From contig JACAER010000044.1 of assembly GCA_013388745.1 (NCBI GenBank), forward strand, positions 1-45,128: a stretch of DNA of 45,128 nt. The letters run 5' to 3'. Below the pieces are notes generated by a model. It had not been told where the DNA came from. It made no database searches and was given only the letters and a program-made list of their open reading frames with translations. The position numbers were made by a program, and so were the translations under genes. Positions 1 to 8,300 of the stretch are shown here, in pieces. The stretch's first letter is position 1; each line of letters begins with the position of its first letter. The DNA is from Chloroflexota bacterium. GTDB taxonomy: Bacteria > Chloroflexota > Anaerolineae > Aggregatilineales > Phototrophicaceae.

Positions 1-1
1 C

Positions 2-541
2 CCCCCCCCCCCCCCCCCGCGCCGCCATCGCATCGAACATGTGCAGATCATTCATCCCGATGACCAGCAGCGGCTGGCGCAGTTGGGCATCATTGCTTCC
101 ATGCAGCCCATCCACGCCACATCAGATTACCCGATGGCCGATCGCTACTGGGGCGCGCGCTGTCAGTGGGCGTACAACGCGCGCTTGCAGATTGATCAGG
201 GCGTGGCCTATGCCTTCGGCTCGGATTCGCCGATTGAGCCGTTCGATCCGTTCAAAGGCATCCACGCCGCCGTGACGCGCCGCCGCGCTGATGGCGCGCC
301 GGGCGAGGACGGCTGGTATCCGGCGCTGCGCCTGAGCGTGGACGAAGCGCTGCGCGGATTCACGCTGGGGGCGGCTTACGCGGCGGGCACAGAAGCCTTC
401 AGCGGCAGACTCGCGCCCGGTTATCTGGCTGATCTGGTGCTGATTGACCGCGACCCGTACCAGATTGCGCCGCACCAACTGCTGAACATTAACGTTCAAG
501 GAACAATGGTGGCCGGCGTCTGGCGTTTTGGCGGTGTGTGA
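2..541 (+). CDS. Amidohydrolase family 3 protein (YtcJ-like), C-terminal part
   Basis: This is the C-terminal third of a metal-dependent amidohydrolase; the frame is open to the left edge, so the start is lost. Visible landmarks are HRIEH near the left end (a metal-ligand His region in this family), the AFGSDSPIEPFDPF segment carrying the metal-binding Asp typical of family 3, and the closing GYLADLVLIDRDP / GTMVAGVWRFGG strands of the composite beta-sandwich. Family members are usually about 530-570 residues and hydrolyse C-N bonds in amides or N-acyl compounds; the substrate cannot be told. The first 18 bases are a pure C run and may be an assembly-edge artefact, so residues before HRIEH should not be trusted. 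Confidence 0.85.
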   Translation, partial: PPPPPPRRHRIEHVQIIHPDDQQRLAQLGIIASMQPIHATSDYPMADRYWGARCQWAYNARLQIDQGVAYAFGSDSPIEPFDPFKGIHAAVTRRRADGAPGEDGWYPALRLSVDEALRGFTLGAAYAAGTEAFSGRLAPGYLADLVLIDRDPYQIAPHQLLNINVQGTMVAGVWRFGGV

Positions 542-594
542 TGTTACACTCCGCCCTGTCGCTTGAAAAGTTTTGAACGCTGGAGAGAGACCCT

Positions 595-1104
595 ATGAGC
601 CGTCCCGGAATGAAAGTCGGTGACAGAGAACATCCTGTGCAGAATGCTATGTTAGAAGTCGGCCAGCCCGCGCCAGATTGGACACTGATCGCCAACAACA
701 ACGGCACTGTCAAAGCCGCCGATTACGCCGGAAAAATCAAAATCCTAAGCATCGTGCCCTCGCTGGATACGCGCGTGTGCGCCGCGCAAACCCGGCGCTT
801 TAACGAAGAAGCCTCCAAATTGAACGATCAGATCGTCGTGCTGACCATCAGCGCGGATCTGCCCTTCGCGCAGCGCCGCTGGTGCGGCGCAGAAGGTATC
901 GAGCGCGTGGTCACGCTCTCGTGCCACCGCGACATGCAGTTCGCTGACGATTATGGTGTCCACGACACCGAATGGCGCATCTGCCAGCGCGCCGTGTTCG
1001 TGGTAGACGCTGACAATATCGTGCGCCACGCCGAATATGTCTACAACATGGGCAGCGAGCCGGATTACATCGCGGCGCTGGCGGCGGCGCAAAAACTGGT
1101 TTAA
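595..1104 (+). CDS. tpx: Thiol peroxidase, atypical 2-Cys peroxiredoxin (Tpx)
   Basis: Reduces hydrogen peroxide and alkyl hydroperoxides in the cytoplasm, recycled by thioredoxin. The 169-residue product has the thioredoxin-like fold signature: VGQPAPDWTL near residue 22, then PSLDTRVCAAQTRRFNEEA with peroxidatic Cys62, and SADLPFAQRRWC with resolving Cys97. The Tpx-type spacing of the two Cys (about 35 residues) separates it from AhpC and Bcp families. The length matches the family. The start is preceded by GGAGAGAG. The aminopeptidase gene follows after about 28 bases on the same strand, so the two are probably co-transcribed. Confidence 0.95.
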   Translation: MSRPGMKVGDREHPVQNAMLEVGQPAPDWTLIANNNGTVKAADYAGKIKILSIVPSLDTRVCAAQTRRFNEEASKLNDQIVVLTISADLPFAQRRWCGAEGIERVVTLSCHRDMQFADDYGVHDTEWRICQRAVFVVDADNIVRHAEYVYNMGSEPDYIAALAAAQKLV

Positions 1105-1132
1105 GACGCAGTCTGGAAGGATGATGAAGTCC

Positions 1133-2236
1133 ATGAGCGACCCGCGTTTGCAAAAAATGGCCGATCTGCTGGTCAATTACTCGGTGAGCGTCAACAAAGG
1201 CGAATGGGTGGGCGTGCTGGGCGATGTGCTGACACTGCCGGCGCTGCGCGAAATTTACGGCGCGGTGCTGCGCGCGGGCGGCAACCCGGCGCTGATGCTC
1301 AGCGATGACACCCTGTACCGCACGCTGCTGCGCGAAGGCAGCGACGAACAGTTGGCCTGGCTCGACCCCGGCCAATCGCTGTACTACGATCAGGCCGACG
1401 TGTACATTCGCATCGGCGGCGTGCCCAACACACGCGCGATGACCAAAATTGACCCCAAGCGTGTGCAAAAGTATCAGAGCGCGCGTCGTCCCTGGCTGGA
1501 AACGCGCATGCGCCGTGCGGCAGAAGGCAAAATGAAGTGGGTGGGCGCCTGGTTTCCCAACGAGGCCAGCGCGCAGGAAGCCAATATGAGCCTGGAAGAC
1601 TATGCCAATTTTGTCTATGGCGCCATGTTCTGCGATAAAGACGACCCGGTCGCGGAATGGGCGAAGGTGCGCGCGCTGCAAGACGAAAAAATCGCCTGGC
1701 TCAAAGGCAAAAAACACGTCCAACTGCGCGGGCCGCATATCGATTTGCAGCTTTCGATCGCTGGCCGCATTTTCATTAATGCCTGCGGCGAACGCAACAT
1801 GCCCGACGGCGAAATCTTCACCGGGCCGGTGGAAAATTCCGTCAACGGCTGGGTGCGCTTCAGCTACCCGTCGATTGTGGCCGGGCGCGCGGTGGAAGGC
1901 ATCGAGATCAAGTTCCAGGATGGCAAAGTGGTCGAAGCCAGTTCCAAGACCAATCACGATTTGCTCTACGCGCAGCTCGACGCCGACGCCGGCGCGCGTT
2001 ATCTGGGCGAGTTCGCCATCGGCACCAACTTCGGCATTCAGCAGTTTACGAGCAACATCCTGTTCGACGAAAAAATCGGCGGCACCGTGCATATGGCGAT
2101 CGGCGCGGGCTACCCGGATACGGGCAGCGTCAACCGCAGCGCCGTGCATTGGGACATGATCTGCGATATGCGCCAGGACAGCGAGATTCATGTGGACGGC
2201 GACTTGTTCTATAAGAACGGGCAGTTCGTCATTTAG
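1133..2236 (+). CDS. M29-family metallo-aminopeptidase
   Basis: A thermophilic-type aminopeptidase (peptidase family M29, AmpS/AmpT/PepS), a cytoplasmic enzyme that removes N-terminal residues using two metal ions. The family's C-terminal metal-ligand cluster is visible: Glu in NMPDGEIFTGPVENSVNG, Glu in YLGEFAIGTN, then His in GGTVHMA, Tyr in GAGYPDTG, and His and Asp in SAVHWDMICD. Length is about 367 residues, close to the usual 370-410. In-frame ATGs occur at 1121, 1124 and 1133; GGAAGG at 1115-1120 gives the best spacing to 1133, where the product begins MSDPRLQKMADLL as in homologues, but 1124 is possible. It lies just downstream of tpx. Confidence 0.93.
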   Translation: MSDPRLQKMADLLVNYSVSVNKGEWVGVLGDVLTLPALREIYGAVLRAGGNPALMLSDDTLYRTLLREGSDEQLAWLDPGQSLYYDQADVYIRIGGVPNTRAMTKIDPKRVQKYQSARRPWLETRMRRAAEGKMKWVGAWFPNEASAQEANMSLEDYANFVYGAMFCDKDDPVAEWAKVRALQDEKIAWLKGKKHVQLRGPHIDLQLSIAGRIFINACGERNMPDGEIFTGPVENSVNGWVRFSYPSIVAGRAVEGIEIKFQDGKVVEASSKTNHDLLYAQLDADAGARYLGEFAIGTNFGIQQFTSNILFDEKIGGTVHMAIGAGYPDTGSVNRSAVHWDMICDMRQDSEIHVDGDLFYKNGQFVI

Positions 2237-2344
2237 GGCAAGTTCACAGCAGTCAGGCGCAGTTTTCAGCACGAGGCCGGTGAGAATCACGCTTTTTTGC
2301 CACAGCGACACGCCAGAAGCTGCACAAGTCTGCTCTATTCCCCA

Positions 2345-2393
2345 CAAAAAAGCGCTTTTTCCGCAGGGGCGCTGTATGAGTCTCGCCCCTGCG
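2345..2393 (-). terminator. Intrinsic terminator of the MFS gene
   Basis: On the minus strand, downstream of the MFS stop codon, a perfect 10-bp stem (2362-2371 with 2384-2393, core GCAGGGGCG) closes a 12-base loop. It is followed by GGAAAAAGCGCTTTTTTG, which supplies a T run. The short A/T palindrome at 2346-2359 may give bidirectional stopping for the facing aminopeptidase gene. Confidence 0.6.
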
Positions 2394-2407
2394 CCACAAA
2401 ACGCCGT

Positions 2408-3790
2408 CTACCCCACGGACTGCGGCGCGGCTGCTGCGCCTTCGGCGGCGGCGGGCGGTTTTTGCGCGTCGGCCTTGTGGTCGGGCAAAAGGTCTTCGGC
2501 ATTGCGCACCGCCGGGAACACATAGCCGCCGAAACCGACAAGCGCACCGAGCAGACCGGTGAGAACGAACAGCACCGCCATGCCCGCGCCCGGCCCTGTG
2601 CCGAAAAACATGCCCAGACTGCCGGCCAACGCCCCGCCCGGCATCAGCGCCGGCTCAAAAAGCCGATCGGCCAGCGGCCCGGCGATCAGCATCGCCGCCG
2701 GTGCAGTGATCTGCGCGATCAGGCGGCGCACGGCGAACACGCGCCCCTGCACATCAGGGGCGACTTTGGCCTGCCAGATGGCCTGATTCGAGCCGTTGAT
2801 CAGCGGGATGAAAAACATCATGAAAAACGCGCCCGGCAGCCAGAACAGCAGCCCGACTCCCAGCCCCATCACCGCTGAGCCGAGCAGACTGCTGGCCACC
2901 ATGCCCAACAGCACGCCGTGAACGCGGCGCTTGGGGCCGCCCCACACGCTCAGCGCCAGCGCGCCGACCACACCGCCCACGCCGAAGGCCGACATCACCG
3001 CCCCGTACAGCACTTCGTCCTGCCCGCTGCGCGCCAGAATCATCGGCGCCATCAGCACGCCCGTGATGCCGCCGATAAAATTGATCGAGAAAAATACCAG
3101 TTGCAGCCCCAACAGGCTGGGGCGCGCCAGAATGTAGCTGAAGCCGTAAGCCGATTCTTTCAGCAGGCTGCCGCGTCCTTTTTCGCCTTCTGCCGTGCGC
3201 GGCGGCTGCGGGATAAACACGATGAACAGCAGCGCCAGCGCAAACACGAACGTGATGATGTCGATCAGCATGATGCCCGAAAGACCGATCGCCACCAGCA
3301 AAAAGCCCGCCAGCACTGGCGCGATGATCTGCGGCGCAGAATCCGCCAGCATCATCATGCCGATGGCGCGCGCGTAATCTTCTTTGCGCAGCATCAGCGA
3401 GATCGAGGCCGAATACGCCGGGAACTGGAACGATTGGAACAGCCCGGTGAAAAAGCCCGCGACGTACAAATGCCACATCTGCAAATTGCCGCTGGCGTAC
3501 ATCAGGAAGATAAAAATGGTCGCCGCGCCCGCCCCCAGATCGCTCAGCATCATCACCAGCTTGCGATTCCAGCGGTCAACCAGCGCCCCCGCGATGGGGC
3601 TGAAAATCACCGTCGGCGCGAAGTTAAAAAAGCCCACCAGCGCCAGCGCCGTCGCCTGTCCCGTCAGTTCATATGCCCAGATCGTCAAAGCAAACTGGGT
3701 CATGGCCGTGCCCAGCAGCGACACGAGCTGCCCAAACCACACCAGCACAAACGCGCGCATCCCCGAAAGCGCCGGTTCACTCTTTTGCAT
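2408..3790 (-). CDS. Major facilitator superfamily transporter (MFS_3 / EntS-like exporter)
   Basis: A 460-residue polytopic membrane protein with about 12 hydrophobic segments. The N-terminal half shows FVLVWFGQLVSLLGTAMTQFALTIWAYELTGQATALALVGFFNFAPTV, and the loop between TM2 and TM3 contains SPIAGALVDRWNRKLVMMLSD, the D-R-W-R/K motif of MFS exporters. The overall pattern resembles the EntS / tetracycline-macrolide efflux branch, which exports small hydrophobic compounds or siderophores; the substrate is unknown. The start at 3790 is chosen because AGGGGGAAAAGCTG precedes this ATG; an upstream in-frame start at 3835 lacks such a site. It is transcribed alone from a recognisable promoter that may be regulated, as expected for an efflux pump. 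Confidence 0.9.
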   Translation of the reverse strand: MQKSEPALSGMRAFVLVWFGQLVSLLGTAMTQFALTIWAYELTGQATALALVGFFNFAPTVIFSPIAGALVDRWNRKLVMMLSDLGAGAATIFIFLMYASGNLQMWHLYVAGFFTGLFQSFQFPAYSASISLMLRKEDYARAIGMMMLADSAPQIIAPVLAGFLLVAIGLSGIMLIDIITFVFALALLFIVFIPQPPRTAEGEKGRGSLLKESAYGFSYILARPSLLGLQLVFFSINFIGGITGVLMAPMILARSGQDEVLYGAVMSAFGVGGVVGALALSVWGGPKRRVHGVLLGMVASSLLGSAVMGLGVGLLFWLPGAFFMMFFIPLINGSNQAIWQAKVAPDVQGRVFAVRRLIAQITAPAAMLIAGPLADRLFEPALMPGGALAGSLGMFFGTGPGAGMAVLFVLTGLLGALVGFGGYVFPAVRNAEDLLPDHKADAQKPPAAAEGAAAAPQSVG

Positions 3791-3858
3791 CAGCTTTTCC
3801 CCCTGATTCTGTCTGCGATTAACCTGCTTATTCAAATGTATTCAAGCGTTTAAATTTA

Positions 3859-3887
3859 ACTTTATGGTAAATTGGGACGAGTGTCAA
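3859..3887 (-). promoter_or_regulatory. Promoter of the MFS transporter gene
   Basis: On the minus strand a consensus -35 TTGACA (3887-3882), an exact 17-base spacer and -10 TAAAGT (3864-3859, 4/6 match) lie about 70 bases upstream of the chosen start. The palindrome TTAAATTTAA (3850-3859) overlaps the -10 edge and predicted start point. Further downstream two direct copies of TTGAATA sit exactly 10 bp apart (3829-3835 and 3839-3845 on the plus strand). Both could be repressor sites. Confidence 0.65.
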
Positions 3888-3979
3888 CCACATCTGTGCA
3901 AGGCACTGGCGATAGGTTTACAATCTGCTACGTGGCCAGGCTGTTTTTTGTTCAAAACTGACCGCGAAGGTAAGCCCTG

Positions 3980-5290
3980 ATGCAGATTCCCACCCCCACA
4001 CCGCAGGCCGGCCTGCGCGCGCTGCGGGCGCTGCTGCGCCAGCGTTCGCCGCTGGCCGCCCTGGAAAGCTTCCACGCCGAATTGGGCGATGTCTTCCGCC
4101 CGCAGCTCCCCAGTTTTTCGCCCGTCGTGCTGGTCGGGCCAGAAGCCGGGCGCTTCGTGCTGGTCAGCGCGCGCGAGGATTTTCGCTGGCGTGTGGACAA
4201 CGATCCGGTGACGCATCTGCTGCGCTACGGTGTGCTGGTAGTGGACGGCGAACAGCATGATACGCTGCGCCGTCAGATGAACCCCGCGCTGCACAAACGC
4301 ATGTTGAGTGGCTACGTGCAGGCTATGCTGCGCGCCACCGATCAGGTCTGCGCGGCCTGGCAGCCGGGCGAAACGCGCGACATGCTGGTGGAGATGCGCA
4401 AAATCGCCCTGCTCATCATCATGGAAACGCTGTATCAGGTCGATTTCACGCCGCAACTGCGCCCGCTGTGGCACAGTGTCCTGCGCACGATTCAGTATAT
4501 TTCGCCGGGGCTGTGGCTGATCTGGCGCGGGACGCCGCGTCCGGGTTATCAGCGTCATCTGAAGCAGATGGACACCTATCTGTACCGCATTATCCGCGCG
4601 CGCCGCGCAACATTGGGCGCGACAGATGATCTGTTGGGGGCGCTGATCGACGCCGGGCTGGACGACGGCCTGATCCGCGACCAACTGCTGACGATGCTGA
4701 TCGCCGGGCACGACACCAGCACGGCGCTGCTGGCCTGGGCGCTGCATCTGCTGGGGCAGCATCCCGCCGCGCTGGAACGCGCGCGCGCCGAAGTGCGCGC
4801 TGTGTTCGGCGAAAGCCTGCCCGATGCGGCGCGGATCGCCGAACTGCGTTTTATGGACAACGTGCTGGACGAAACGCTGCGCCTGTACCCGCCGATTCAT
4901 CTCAGTTCGCGCGTGGCGGCGGCGGATATGCAGTTTAACGGCTACGACATCGCGGCAGGGGCGCGCGTGCTGTTTTCGATTTATCTGACACAGCGGCATC
5001 CGGCCTATTGGCCGGCGGCGGCGGCGTTTGTGCCCGAACGCCACGCGCAGAAACCCGCGCCCTATACGTTTTTGCCGTTCGGCGGCGGCCCGCGCAACTG
5101 CATCGGCGCGGCCTTCGCCCAGGTCGAAAGCAAAATGGTGCTGGCGCGCCTCTTGCAGCGCTTTGAACTGCGTGCCGCGCCCGATCAGCACGTCCACGCG
5201 CATATGGGCGCCACGCTCGAACCGCGTCCCGGCGTGCGGCTGCGGATTATCAAGCGCTTGCCCGCCGATTCGCTGACGGGACAAACCTAG
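3980..5290 (+). CDS. Cytochrome P450 (bacterial, soluble)
   Basis: A 436-residue haem-thiolate monooxygenase without an N-terminal membrane anchor. All three diagnostic motifs are present: I-helix AGHDTS at 242-247 (oxygen activation), K-helix ETLR at 298-301, and the haem loop FGGGPRNCIGAAFAQVE with ligand Cys374. Ordered family landmarks such as LPFGGGPRNCIG and the C-terminal LEPRPGVRLRI agree with the CYP102/CYP110-like class often annotated as unspecific or fatty-acid monooxygenases; the substrate is not predictable. No ferredoxin or reductase partner is encoded in the window, so electron donors must be supplied elsewhere. A possible -10 (TACAAT, 3919-3924) precedes it. The TIR-STAND gene follows 72 bases later. 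Confidence 0.96.
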   Translation: MQIPTPTPQAGLRALRALLRQRSPLAALESFHAELGDVFRPQLPSFSPVVLVGPEAGRFVLVSAREDFRWRVDNDPVTHLLRYGVLVVDGEQHDTLRRQMNPALHKRMLSGYVQAMLRATDQVCAAWQPGETRDMLVEMRKIALLIIMETLYQVDFTPQLRPLWHSVLRTIQYISPGLWLIWRGTPRPGYQRHLKQMDTYLYRIIRARRATLGATDDLLGALIDAGLDDGLIRDQLLTMLIAGHDTSTALLAWALHLLGQHPAALERARAEVRAVFGESLPDAARIAELRFMDNVLDETLRLYPPIHLSSRVAAADMQFNGYDIAAGARVLFSIYLTQRHPAYWPAAAAFVPERHAQKPAPYTFLPFGGGPRNCIGAAFAQVESKMVLARLLQRFELRAAPDQHVHAHMGATLEPRPGVRLRIIKRLPADSLTGQT

Positions 5291-5306
5291 CGGCAACAAA
5301 AGCCGT

Positions 5307-5341
5307 TATAATGAAAAGGGATTCATGGGGTGTTCCCTTTT
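5307..5341 (+). promoter_or_regulatory. -10 element and leader hairpin before the TIR-STAND gene
   Basis: A perfect -10 TATAAT (5307-5312) sits between the P450 and TIR genes without a convincing -35. Immediately after it, AAAAGGGA (5314-5321) pairs perfectly with TCCCTTTT (5334-5341) around a 12-base loop. The hairpin would lie at the very 5' end of a transcript started here, or would act as a weak P450 terminator. It suggests that the TIR gene can be expressed separately from the P450. Confidence 0.45.
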
Positions 5342-5362
5342 ATGGCATAAGGCAGCAGCATT

Positions 5363-8300
5363 ATGAAGCGCATTTTTATTTCCTATTCGCGCCGCAACAA
5401 GCCCTTCGCCGAACGTCTGGCGCGCGACCTGAGCGACGCTGGCCTCGATGTGTGGATTGACTTCCGCCAGATCGAAGGCGGCGAACGCTGGCGCGACGAA
5501 ATCTTCAAAGGGCTGGAAAAATCCGAAGCCGTTGTTTACTGCATTTCGCCCGACGCCATCAAGAGCGAATGGTGCCGCCGCGAAGTGGCTACAGCGCGCG
5601 GGCAGAACAAGGTGGTGTATCCCATCGTCGTCGTCAACGCGCTGGAGATGCTGGAACAATTCCCGGAAACCGAATGGATCAGCGAAATCCAGTTCATCAC
5701 TTTTGAGAACCGCTACGAGCAGGCTATCACCGAACTCATCGCGGCGCTTTCTGGGCGGCGCGACGCCTTCGACGACATCGACGCCGACAACATCCCCAAT
5801 CCGTTCAAAGGGCTGGAAGCCTTCCAGCAGACGGATTCGCATATTTTCTTCGGCCGCGAAGACCTGATTAAGAAGCTGCTGGATCACCTGCGCGTCGATA
5901 TCCAGCCTGGCGAAGTGCGCTTTCTGGCGGTGGTGGGCGCCAGCGGCAGCGGTAAAAGCTCGCTGGTGCGCGCTGGCCTGCTGCCTGCGCTGCGTGCCGG
6001 CCTGCTGCCGGGTTCAGATTTGTGGCCGATCACGCTGGTCACGCCCGGCGCCAGCCCCACACAGTCGCTCGCCGCGCGCCTGACACCACTGCTCCCCAGC
6101 GGCATGACGCTGGACGAAGCCTACGCCACGCTCTTCCAGTACCCCGATGGCCTGCCGCAGTTGGCGGCGCGCATCCTGCAAAATGTGCCCGATGCTAGTC
6201 ATATGCTGTTGGTCGTCGATCAGTTCGAAGAAGTCTTCACGCGCGCCAGCGACAGCGAACGCCAGCGTTTCATCGATCTGCTGTATACCGCCGCCACGCA
6301 GGAAAACAGCCGTGTGCTGATCGTCATCACTATGCGCGCCGACTTCTTCGGCAGTCTGAGCAAACACGCGCTGCTGGCCGAACTGTTCGAGCGCGAAAAT
6401 ATGGTGATCGCCACCGAAATGTCGCCCAGCAACCTGCGCCGCGGCATCGAAGGGCCGGCAGAAGCGGTGGGACTGATCTACGACGCCGGGCTGGTGGATC
6501 GCATCCTCGATGATGTCAGCCAGCAGCCGGGATCGCTGCCCCTGCTGCAATATGCGCTCAAAGAACTGTATCTCAAGCGCGACGGACGCAAATTGACGCT
6601 GACGGCCTACGAAGACATCGGCGGCGTGCAGCGCGCCCTGGCCGGCCACGCCGAAGATATTTATAACGAACTCAACGCCGCCCAACAGGACATCATGCGC
6701 CGTGTGCTGCTGCGCCTGGTAGAAGTCAGCGACGGCGGCGAGGCCACCCGCCGCCGCGTCTCGCGCTACGAACTGGCCTTTCGCGGCGTTTCCGATGATG
6801 CCGTCCAGGAAGTGCTCGACCTGCTGACCGCCGCCGATTCGCGCTTGCTGATCGCCAGCCGCGAGATTCCCAAAAAAGAACAGGGCGAACAGGAAATCCC
6901 GACCACCTGGCTGGAAGTCAGCCACGAGGCGCTGATTCGCCAGTGGGAACGCTTCAAAAGCTGGATCGCCACCGACGCCGAATCGCTGCGTTACGGCGGC
7001 GAACTCTTAAAAGCGGCGCGCGATTGGGAGCGCGGCGGCAAAGACATCGCCTATTTGCTGACGGGCAATCGTCTCAAGCGCGCCGAAGCGTGGCTGGAAA
7101 ACGCCGATGCCAACCCCATACAGCGCGCCTTCGTGCAGGCCAGCGTAGACGAGCGCGAAAAACAGGAAGCCGCGCAGTTCGCCGCGCAGCAGCGCGAACT
7201 AGAGGCGCGCACGCGCACGGCGCAGCGTTTACGCCGTTTCGCCATCGTGCTGGGGGTATTCGCCATCATCAGCACCGTGCTGCTGGTCTTTCTGGTATTC
7301 AGCCTGCGCGCCGCCGACGAGGCGAACACACGCGCGGCCCAGCAGCGCGACGAAGCGCAAAGCCTGGCGCTGGCCGCCAACGCCAGCCGCGTTATCCGCG
7401 ACGGCGAAAACGATCTGGCGTTAGCCTTAGCGGTGGCCGCCCTCAACAACAGCCAACCGCCGATCGAAGCACAGCGCGCGCTGGCGGAACTGGCCTATCT
7501 GCCGGGCACACGTCGCGTTTTGCAGGGGCACGAAGCCGCCATTACCAGCCTGGCGCTCAACGCGGCGGGCACCCAGGTACTCACCGGCTCGGAGGATTTC
7601 ACGCTGATACTGTGGGACATCGCCAGCGGCACCCTTCTCCAGCGCTTTGGCACGCCGCTTTCGCAGCAGGGCGCGGCCCCCGCGCCTGCTCTGTCGATTC
7701 AGCGCGAATCCGCCACTGCCACGCCGACACCCACTGCCGCCGCTGTCGCCGGGCACAGCAACCGGGTGACCGCTGTCGGCCTGACGCCGGATGGCACACA
7801 CGCGCTTTCGGCGGGCGCGGATAATCAACTCCTCTACTGGGATACGGCCAGCGGCCAGCAAATCTGGCGCGAAAGCACGTCGGTGCCTGTGCGCAGCATC
7901 GCTATCAGCCCCGATGGGCAGTTTGCCGCGCTCGGCAATACGCTTGGCAACATCATTATGCGCAATCTCAGCAGCGGCGAAACCTTCACGCTGACAGGCG
8001 GCGCGGGCGCCGTCCTCACGCTGGCCTACAGCCCTGATGGGCAAACGCTGCTCTCCGGCACGTTCAACGGCTCGCTGATTCTGTGGGATGTGAACGCGCG
8101 CGCGCCGCTGCTGCGCTTCAGCGGCCATACCGGCGCGGTCAACAGTGTGGCTTTCAGTCGTGACGGTCTGTTGGCGCTGAGCGGCTCGAACGACGGCAGC
8201 GCACGCCTCTGGGATGTCGTCAGTGGGCAGCAGACACAGCTTTTTACCGTCCGCGAATCGCAGGTCACCGCCGTCGCGCTGAACGAGGACGCGACGCGCG

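Noticed and set aside
911..2347. Long open frame opposite the tpx and M29 aminopeptidase genes
   Set aside because: It is antisense to two well-recognised genes, rich in His/Ala/Arg/Gln from GC-biased codons, and has no domain or ribosome site. Similar antisense frames lie opposite the P450 (3884-5299), the first glycosyltransferase (9505-10767), ppdK (19126-20949), the second glycosyltransferase (28255-30114) and tgpA (37560-39191).
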